Below, piece after piece: positions 5,141 through 9,415 of a stretch of DNA of 9,415 nucleotides. Position 1 is the stretch's first letter. Every line of letters begins with the position of its first letter. The notes under the pieces were generated by a model. The model ran no database searches. It worked only from the letters and a program-made list of their open reading frames with translations, and was not told where the DNA came from. Position numbers and translations under genes: made by a program. Source of the stretch: Acidobacteriaceae bacterium UBA1307 (GTDB taxonomy: Bacteria > Acidobacteriota > Terriglobia > Terriglobales > Acidobacteriaceae); NCBI GenBank assembly GCA_002307235.1, contig DBTV01000050.1:145237-154651 (forward strand), in the 5' to 3' direction.

Positions 5141-7822
5141 ATGCAGTTTTTCCATCGCCTGGTTGCGCGATCCCTTTTTCTGTTTGTCTTCGTTTTCGCC
5201 TGCTGGAGCGCCTCGGCGCAAAGCAGCGGCGCCGGCAGCGTGCGCGGCACGGTCAACGATCCATCGGGTGCCGTCATCCCCAATGCCACCGTGCATCTGG
5301 CCAACGCCACCAGCGGCTTCCATCGCGACATTGCGACCGACGCGCTCGGCCAGTTCGAGCTGCCCAACGTCCCGTTCAACAACTATCGCATTGCCATCGC
5401 CACACCGGGCTTCTCCGCATGGAGCCAGAACATCGATCTGCGTTCGCCGGTCGGCATCAACCTGAAGGTCGTACTCAAAATCGCCAGCGACGCAACCACC
5501 GTTACGGTTGAGTCGGCCGGCGACCTGATTGAGGCCGACCCAACCTTCCACACCGATGTTGATCGCGCGCTCTTTCTCAAGGTGCCGCTCGAAAGCCAGT
5601 CCTCGGCGCTCAGCGCGCTCGTCACGCAGACCACGCCCGGCGTCGCGGCTGACTCCAACGGCCTCTTCCACGGCCTCGGCGACCACGCCTCGAACTCGTT
5701 TTCCATTGACGGGCAGTCGATCACCGACCAGCAGAGCAAGGTCTTTTCGAACCAGATTCCCTCCGGCTCCGTGCAGACCCTGCAGGTGATCAGCGGCGCT
5801 CCGCCGGCCGAATACGGCGGCAAAACCAGCCTGGTCATCGTCGCCACCACCCGCTCCGGCCAGGGCATCAAAAAGCCCACCGGCAGCCTGACCAGCTCCT
5901 ACGGATCATTCGGCTCCACCGACGGCAGCTTCGACATCTCCTACGGCGGCAAGAACTGGGGCAACTTCTTCGAGCTCGACGCGCTTAACAGCGGCCGTTT
6001 TCTCGATGGCCCCGAGTTCGACGTCTTCCACTCTCGCGGCAACGAGCAGAACTTCTTCGACCGCATGGATCGCACGCTCACTGCGGCCGACTCCGTGCAT
6101 CTGAATCTGAACTACAGCCGCTCCTGGTTCCAGACGCCGAATGCCTACGACAACCTGAACGTGCAGAATGTCGTGAGCGGCGGCACCAGCGCCAACCCGG
6201 TCTTTGCCTCGCTCGGCAACACCGACCAGCGCTCGGAGATCAAGACCTTCAACGTTGCGCCCAGCTACATGCACATCCTCAGCGACAGCTCGGTCTTCAA
6301 TCTCGGCGCGGCCATCCGTCACGACGATTACAACTACTATCCGAGCAGCAATCCGCTGGCCGATCTCGGCCCCTCGAACCTGCAGACTTCCTCCATCGGC
6401 CAGCATCGCGTGCTGACCAACGCCAGCGCGCATGCCGACATCTCCTATGCCAAGGGCGCGCACAACTTCAAGGCCGGCGTGCAATACGCACAAACCTTCC
6501 TGCGCGAGCACGACGCGCTCGGCGTGGTGGAATCCACCTATAACGCGCCCTGCGTCGACGCCAGCGGCACGGCCGTCGCCGGTCTCTCGTCAACCGCCAA
6601 TTGCGCCTCGGCCGGCTACACCGCCAACCCGAATTACAACGCCACCCTCGCGCCCTATGATCTGACGCGCGGCGGCATCAGCTATCGCTTCTTCGGTCAC
6701 GCATCCATCAAAGAAGTTGGCCTCTTCGCCGAAGACCAGATCAAGCTCGGCAACTGGATCTTCAACCTCGGCCTGCGCGAAGACCTGTACAACGGCCTCG
6801 CCCGCGCCAACCAGATCCAGCCGCGTATCGGCATCGCCTACACCATCAAGCCCACCAGCACCGTACTGCGCGTCAGCTACGCACGCACCCTTGAGACGCC
6901 CTTCAACGAGAATCTGGTTCTGTCGAGCAAGGGTTGCTCGGACAGCGTGCTCTCGCCGCTGCTCTCCTGCTCCACCGGCGTCTCCGATACCTTGCAGCCC
7001 GGCTTCCGCAATGAGTTCCACGCTGGCTTTCAACAGAGCTTCAAGAACTGGGCCGTCGTCAACGGCGAGTACATCTGGAAGTACACCCACAATGCCTTCG
7101 ACTTCGCTGTTCTCGGCAACACGCCGATCACCTTCCCCATCGACTGGCACAATGCGAAGATTCCCGGCTGGGCGCTCAACGTCGACGTGCCCGAGCATCA
7201 CAACTTTTCCGGTTACGTCGTCATGAGCTCGGTCGCGGCGCGCTTCTTCAACCCGCAGGTCTCCGGTGCCGGCGCCACGGTCAGCAGCAACAACGCGGCC
7301 TTCCGCATCGATCACGATGAAAAGTTCAATTCCAATGCGCACCTTCAGTACCAGTTCGGCCGCCGTGGCCCCTGGCTCGGCTGGAACTGGCGCTATGACT
7401 CGGGTCTGGTGGCTGGCGCGGTTCCCGTGGCCAGCGACACAACCACGCCGGTCGATCTGACCGGGCTCACCTTCGACCAGCAGGCGCAGGCCGGGCTCAC
7501 CTGCAACGGCGTCGCCGCCACCCGCACCGCCGGGTTCAGCTCCTGCGCACCCACGCAGTACGGCTCGAAACTGATCTCGCTGCCCGCGCCTGGCACCGAA
7601 AACGACGACAAGAACCCGCCGCGCATTGCGCCGCGCAACCTCTTCGACGCCTCGCTCGGCAAGGAAAACCTCTTCCAGACCCAGCGCTACAAGGTTGACC
7701 TGACGCTGACCGCCATCAACCTGACCAACAAATACGCACTCTACAACTTCCTGTCGACCTTCTCCGGCACGCACTACGTCACCCCGCGCGCCCTGACGGC
7801 CAAGCTCGCCTTCAACTTCTAA
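5141..7822 (+). CDS. TonB-dependent outer-membrane receptor with N-terminal carboxypeptidase-regulatory-like domain (893 aa)
   Basis: An outer-membrane active transporter of the Oar-like/CarboxypepD_reg type that is expanded in acidobacteria. The start is ATG 5141, set by GAGGAG at 5128-5133 with 7-nt spacing; the TTG at 5126 overlaps that site and is rejected. The signal peptide spans about residues 1-26 (cleavage after A-S-A). Residues about 30-120 form the beta-sandwich domain (GSVRGTVNDPSGAVIPNATV, then GQFELPNVPFNNYRIAI and PGF). TTVTVES at about 119-125 is a possible TonB box. A plug follows at about 140-240 (SNSFSIDGQSITD, VQTLQVISGAPPAEYGG), then a barrel ending in the terminal aromatic motif LAFNF. 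The mature protein has exactly six Cys, in three close pairs (471/488, 599/610, 788/802), probably extracellular-loop disulfides. The substrate is unknown; large plant polymers are usual guesses for this type, but the upstream HxH/CxxC ORF hints at metal. Confidence 0.95.
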   Translation: MQFFHRLVARSLFLFVFVFACWSASAQSSGAGSVRGTVNDPSGAVIPNATVHLANATSGFHRDIATDALGQFELPNVPFNNYRIAIATPGFSAWSQNIDLRSPVGINLKVVLKIASDATTVTVESAGDLIEADPTFHTDVDRALFLKVPLESQSSALSALVTQTTPGVAADSNGLFHGLGDHASNSFSIDGQSITDQQSKVFSNQIPSGSVQTLQVISGAPPAEYGGKTSLVIVATTRSGQGIKKPTGSLTSSYGSFGSTDGSFDISYGGKNWGNFFELDALNSGRFLDGPEFDVFHSRGNEQNFFDRMDRTLTAADSVHLNLNYSRSWFQTPNAYDNLNVQNVVSGGTSANPVFASLGNTDQRSEIKTFNVAPSYMHILSDSSVFNLGAAIRHDDYNYYPSSNPLADLGPSNLQTSSIGQHRVLTNASAHADISYAKGAHNFKAGVQYAQTFLREHDALGVVESTYNAPCVDASGTAVAGLSSTANCASAGYTANPNYNATLAPYDLTRGGISYRFFGHASIKEVGLFAEDQIKLGNWIFNLGLREDLYNGLARANQIQPRIGIAYTIKPTSTVLRVSYARTLETPFNENLVLSSKGCSDSVLSPLLSCSTGVSDTLQPGFRNEFHAGFQQSFKNWAVVNGEYIWKYTHNAFDFAVLGNTPITFPIDWHNAKIPGWALNVDVPEHHNFSGYVVMSSVAARFFNPQVSGAGATVSSNNAAFRIDHDEKFNSNAHLQYQFGRRGPWLGWNWRYDSGLVAGAVPVASDTTTPVDLTGLTFDQQAQAGLTCNGVAATRTAGFSSCAPTQYGSKLISLPAPGTENDDKNPPRIAPRNLFDASLGKENLFQTQRYKVDLTLTAINLTNKYALYNFLSTFSGTHYVTPRALTAKLAFNF

Positions 7823-7839
7823 ACCGCTCCATCGCAACA

Positions 7840-7882
7840 AACAAGGGCGCGTGACGTTGATTGAACGTCACGCGCCCTTGTT
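7840..7882. terminator. Bidirectional hairpin terminator with a perfect 19-bp stem
   Basis: Bases 7840-7858 and 7864-7882 are perfect inverted repeats (aacaagggcgcgtgacgtt and its complement) around the 5-nt loop gattg. The hairpin sits 17 nt past the receptor stop and about 31 nt past the stop of the convergent minus-strand gene, so it can end both transcripts. The stem ends in A/U pairs. Read on the minus strand the 3' side continues U-rich (TTGTTTGTTG); on the plus strand it continues TTGTTACAG. The U-tract is therefore modest on both sides. Confidence 0.85.
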
Positions 7883-7913
7883 ACAGAAGACAGAAAAGAA
7901 TAGACCTCTGCGG

Positions 7914-8210
7914 TTAGTTTTGCGGAACCACACGCACGATTTCGGTGATGTAGGGCTCCGCGGAGTGTGCCGTAGGCAGCGGCTTGAAGATGTGAATCTT
8001 CACCACCAGATTGTCTGCCGCCTCGGGATGAACGACCTTCCCTTTGCTCAAAAAGCTGTAGTTGAGTCCCGCCACGACCTGCGTCGCGACGGCGATGGGC
8101 GTGTAGTGCACGCCGACCAGATGCTTCAACGCCTCGTCAAAAACCTTCTTGGCCTCGGGGTCGATGTCGAACTTCCATCCGGTCCAGCCACCTGCAATTG
8201 CGTCTGCCAT
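7914..8210 (-). CDS. Stefin/cystatin-like cysteine protease inhibitor homologue (98 aa)
   Basis: The start at ATG 8210-8208 is supported by GAGAGGA 7 nt upstream; an earlier in-frame GTG (8336) adds 42 residues with no convincing signal peptide. The 98-residue product matches the plan and length of animal stefins (family I25). It has an N-terminal Gly pair (G7 G8), an alpha-helix at about 18-32 (PEAKKVFDEALKHLV), the first inhibitory hairpin Q44-V-V-A-G48 inside TQVVAGLNY, a strand VVKIHIFKPLP, and a second hairpin with L78-P79. Stefin A has TQVVAGTNY and KVFKSLP at nearly the same positions. In known stefins the Gly, QVVAG and LP elements form a wedge that blocks papain-like (C1) proteases. 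The lack of a signal peptide suggests a cytoplasmic role. There are no cysteines, as in stefins. The protease target is unknown, and inhibitory activity is inferred from family motifs. Confidence 0.85.
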   Translation of the reverse strand: MADAIAGGWTGWKFDIDPEAKKVFDEALKHLVGVHYTPIAVATQVVAGLNYSFLSKGKVVHPEAADNLVVKIHIFKPLPTAHSAEPYITEIVRVVPQN

Positions 8211-8217
8211 GAGTATT

Positions 8218-8221
8218 TCCT
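8218..8221 (-). promoter_or_regulatory. Ribosome binding site fixing the stefin-like start
   Basis: On the minus strand AGGA (within GAGAGGAAA, 8224-8216) lies 7 nt before ATG 8210. It selects this start over the upstream in-frame GTG at 8336 and so removes a 42-residue extension. Confidence 0.7.
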
Positions 8222-8357
8222 CTCTGCGAGAAACTCTCTTGAAAGACAACGCCGCAGCGACTCCCAGCATGAACGGAGAGAAAAATTCTCGTCCGCGGAT
8301 TTTGGGCGTCTGCCCCCAGTATGGAAAGCCTCTCACCCTAGATTGAGTTGTAGTCGG

Positions 8358-8385
8358 AGTCTACAGCGATTTTCAGTCGCAGCAA
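8358..8385 (-). promoter_or_regulatory. Possible sigma-70-type promoter for the stefin-like gene
   Basis: On the minus strand TTGCTG (8385-8380) and TAGACT (8363-8358) are separated by 16 nt, a fair fit to -35 and -10 elements. Transcription would start near 8350 and leave a leader of about 140 nt. The rest of the gene-free stretch 8211-8480 shows only GAGA/TCTC-rich short repeats and no RNA gene that I recognise. The match is weak and found by eye. Confidence 0.3.
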
Positions 8386-8480
8386 GGTTACGAAGGTCGC
8401 CGCACTAAAGGTCAGCAAAGACAGGGGTTTTCACTCAATCTCCCGAGCCCTTGCTCTCCTGCCAGGAAAATCGCGCCCGT

Positions 8481-8990
8481 TCAGCCGCGCGCGACGGCCT
8501 GCTGATAGGCCGAAAAAACCTCATCGCCCATGCAGGCGAAAATCACCAACGCAAGCGCCTCGTTTTCTTCGAGCGCCGCGCGCGTCTCCCGCACCGCAAT
8601 CGCAACCGCCGGGGCAATCGGATAGCCATAGACACCGCAACTGATCGCCGGAAACGCTATCGAATGAAGGCCCTGCTCGCGAGCGATCTGAAAGCAGCTC
8701 CGGTAGCATCGGGCCAGCAACTCCGGCTCGCCACGGTCGCCTCCGTGCCAGACCGGGCCCACGGTATGCACCACAAATGGTGCAAGAAGATGATAGCCGC
8801 GCGTTAGCCGCGCCTCCCCCGTCGGACAGCCGCCCAAGGTGCGGCACTCGGCCAAAAGCTCCGGCCCGGCGGCACGATGAATCGCCCCATCGACGCCGCC
8901 ACCGCCGAGCAGCGATTGGTTGGCCGCATTCACCAGAGCATCGACCGCAAGCCGCGTAATGTCAGTTTTTTGTACTTCGATCCGTCGCAC
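8481..8990 (-). CDS. Macro-domain ADP-ribose hydrolase, O-acetyl-ADP-ribose deacetylase type (169 aa)
   Basis: A single-domain macro protein of the YmdB/MacroD type. It binds ADP-ribose and removes the acetyl group from O-acetyl-ADP-ribose, or mono-ADP-ribose from acidic residues, in the cytoplasm. Visible motifs: D10-I-T (adenine-binding position; the family usually has G-D-I, here T-D-I), V-N-A-A-N24, the glycine-rich loop GGGGVDGAIHRAAG at 29-42 with catalytic-site D34, CRTLGGCPTGEA at 49-60, HTVGPVW at 75-81, and the second phosphate loop S-C-G-V-Y-G-Y-P at 117-124. N24 and D34 correspond to the N25 and D35 pair of E. coli YmdB. The GTG at 8990 is chosen because it begins the domain just before RRIEVQ and gives about the family length (YmdB is 177 aa). 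The TTG at 9059 would add 23 Gly/Arg-rich residues. It is divergent from pyrG and 270 bp upstream of the stefin-like gene. Confidence 0.92.
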   Translation of the reverse strand: MRRIEVQKTDITRLAVDALVNAANQSLLGGGGVDGAIHRAAGPELLAECRTLGGCPTGEARLTRGYHLLAPFVVHTVGPVWHGGDRGEPELLARCYRSCFQIAREQGLHSIAFPAISCGVYGYPIAPAVAIAVRETRAALEENEALALVIFACMGDEVFSAYQQAVARG

Positions 8991-9228
8991 GCACGTCCCG
9001 CCTTTTCCCCTTGGAATGCCGCCTCCGGCCCGGTTACGTCCGCCCAGGAAGAGCACCAAAGAGCTTTTTTCTAAATGCCCGATTTTTCTTCAGGTTATCT
9101 CTTTCCGCACCCCGGTTTTCATCAAGGCTGTCGCGTTTTCTGCTTCCTTTCGGGCTTCATCTTTGCCATACTTGATTGTGCCCACCTATTACGGCCAATC
9201 CAAAAAAATTCAACACGAGGTTGCACCA
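8991..9228. other. Divergent intergenic region between the macro-domain gene and pyrG
   Basis: 238 bp without a convincing gene. It is distinctly T/C-rich on the plus strand between about 9060 and 9165 (runs such as ttttttctaaa, gatttttcttc, ttttctgcttcctttc), unlike the flanking coding DNA. It must hold the promoters for both genes. A small plus-strand open frame from 9075 runs into pyrG in another frame and is not taken as a gene. I see no riboswitch or strong hairpin. Confidence 0.5.
9163..9192 (+). promoter_or_regulatory. Possible sigma-70-type promoter for pyrG
   Basis: TTGCCA (9163-9168) and TATTAC (9187-9192) are 18 nt apart and end about 36 nt before the pyrG ATG. The predicted transcript start does not show the GGGCUC-like sequence used for reiterative CTP-sensing attenuation in Bacillus, so that type of control is not supported. 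By-eye match only. Confidence 0.3.
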
Positions 9229-9415
9229 ATGTCGGCAAAGTATGTCTTTGTGACGGGCGGCGTTGTGTCCAGTTTGGGCAAAGGTCTCGCGGCTGCTTCA
9301 ATCGGATGTCTGCTTGAAAGCCGTGGCCTGCGGGTCAACATGATGAAGTTTGACCCCTACCTGAACGTGGACCCCGGGACGATGTCCCCCTTCCAGCACG
9401 GCGAGGTCTTCGTCA
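9229..9415 (+). CDS. pyrG: CTP synthase, N-terminal part (runs off the window)
   Basis: CTP synthase makes CTP from UTP, ATP and glutamine in the cytoplasm, the last step of pyrimidine nucleotide synthesis. Only the first 62 codons are present. They contain the diagnostic start of the synthetase domain: KYVFVTGGVVSSLGKG at residues 4-19 with P-loop K18, then MKFDPYLNVDPGTMSPFQHGEV at about 39-60 with K40, both conserved for UTP/ATP handling. The start is ATG 9229, with GAGG 8 nt upstream. The glutaminase half lies outside the window. It is cut by the window edge and shows no sign of damage. Confidence 0.97.
   Translation, partial: MSAKYVFVTGGVVSSLGKGLAAASIGCLLESRGLRVNMMKFDPYLNVDPGTMSPFQHGEVFV

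Noticed and set aside
6590..7840. A 416-codon open frame on the minus strand opposite the TonB receptor
   Set aside because: Val/Gly/Glu/Ala-rich antisense of a clear receptor gene, no family motif, and it crosses the terminator side without a ribosome site.
8211..8336. A 42-residue N-terminal extension of the stefin-like protein from GTG 8336
   Set aside because: The extension has only a short hydrophobic stretch and no cleavage site, and stefins begin a few residues before the Gly pair, which the ATG at 8210 with its good ribosome site provides.
9075..9317. An 80-codon plus-strand open frame upstream of and overlapping pyrG
   Set aside because: It overlaps the first ~90 bases of pyrG in another frame, has no Shine-Dalgarno sequence, and has Phe/Cys-rich composition from T-rich intergenic DNA.

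Overview
The window is GC-rich, gene-dense DNA from a bacterial chromosome, most likely an acidobacterium (class Terriglobia/Acidobacteriia). The main support is a ~900-residue TonB-dependent receptor with an N-terminal carboxypeptidase-regulatory-like domain. Two secreted proteins of unknown function also have sequence features I associate, from memory, with that phylum. No mobile element, CRISPR array, tRNA or rRNA is visible.

Layout. (1) 1-291 (+) is the C-terminal end of a sigma-54-dependent (NtrC-type) regulator. It converges on (2) a minus-strand block read from 4586 down to 307: a 24-codon leader ORF coupled to a secreted 343-aa protein, then an MFSD1-like MFS transporter, a second (YbjJ-like) MFS transporter and a small exported protein. 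(3) A plus-strand pair starts 57 bp from the leader ORF: a 101-aa membrane protein with an HxH...CxxC loop, a 191-bp C-rich gap, and the TonB-dependent receptor. (4) A perfect 19-bp hairpin separates the receptor from two minus-strand genes: a 98-aa stefin/cystatin-like protein and a macro-domain ADP-ribose hydrolase. (5) The window ends in the start of pyrG (CTP synthase) on the plus strand.

How the parts may work together. The small HxH/CxxC protein upstream of the receptor resembles the arrangement in which a DUF2946-type upstream ORF (CruR of Bordetella) controls a copper-linked TonB receptor, so regulated metal uptake is a testable idea. The two MFS genes are 27 bp apart and probably co-transcribed; their substrates are not visible. 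pyrG is housekeeping.

Most worth follow-up: the bacterial stefin-like protein with an intact QVVAG loop, the CruR-like upstream ORF with a C-rich leader, the coupled leader peptide at 4586-4512, and a hairpin at 287-311 that contains the stop codons of two convergent genes.
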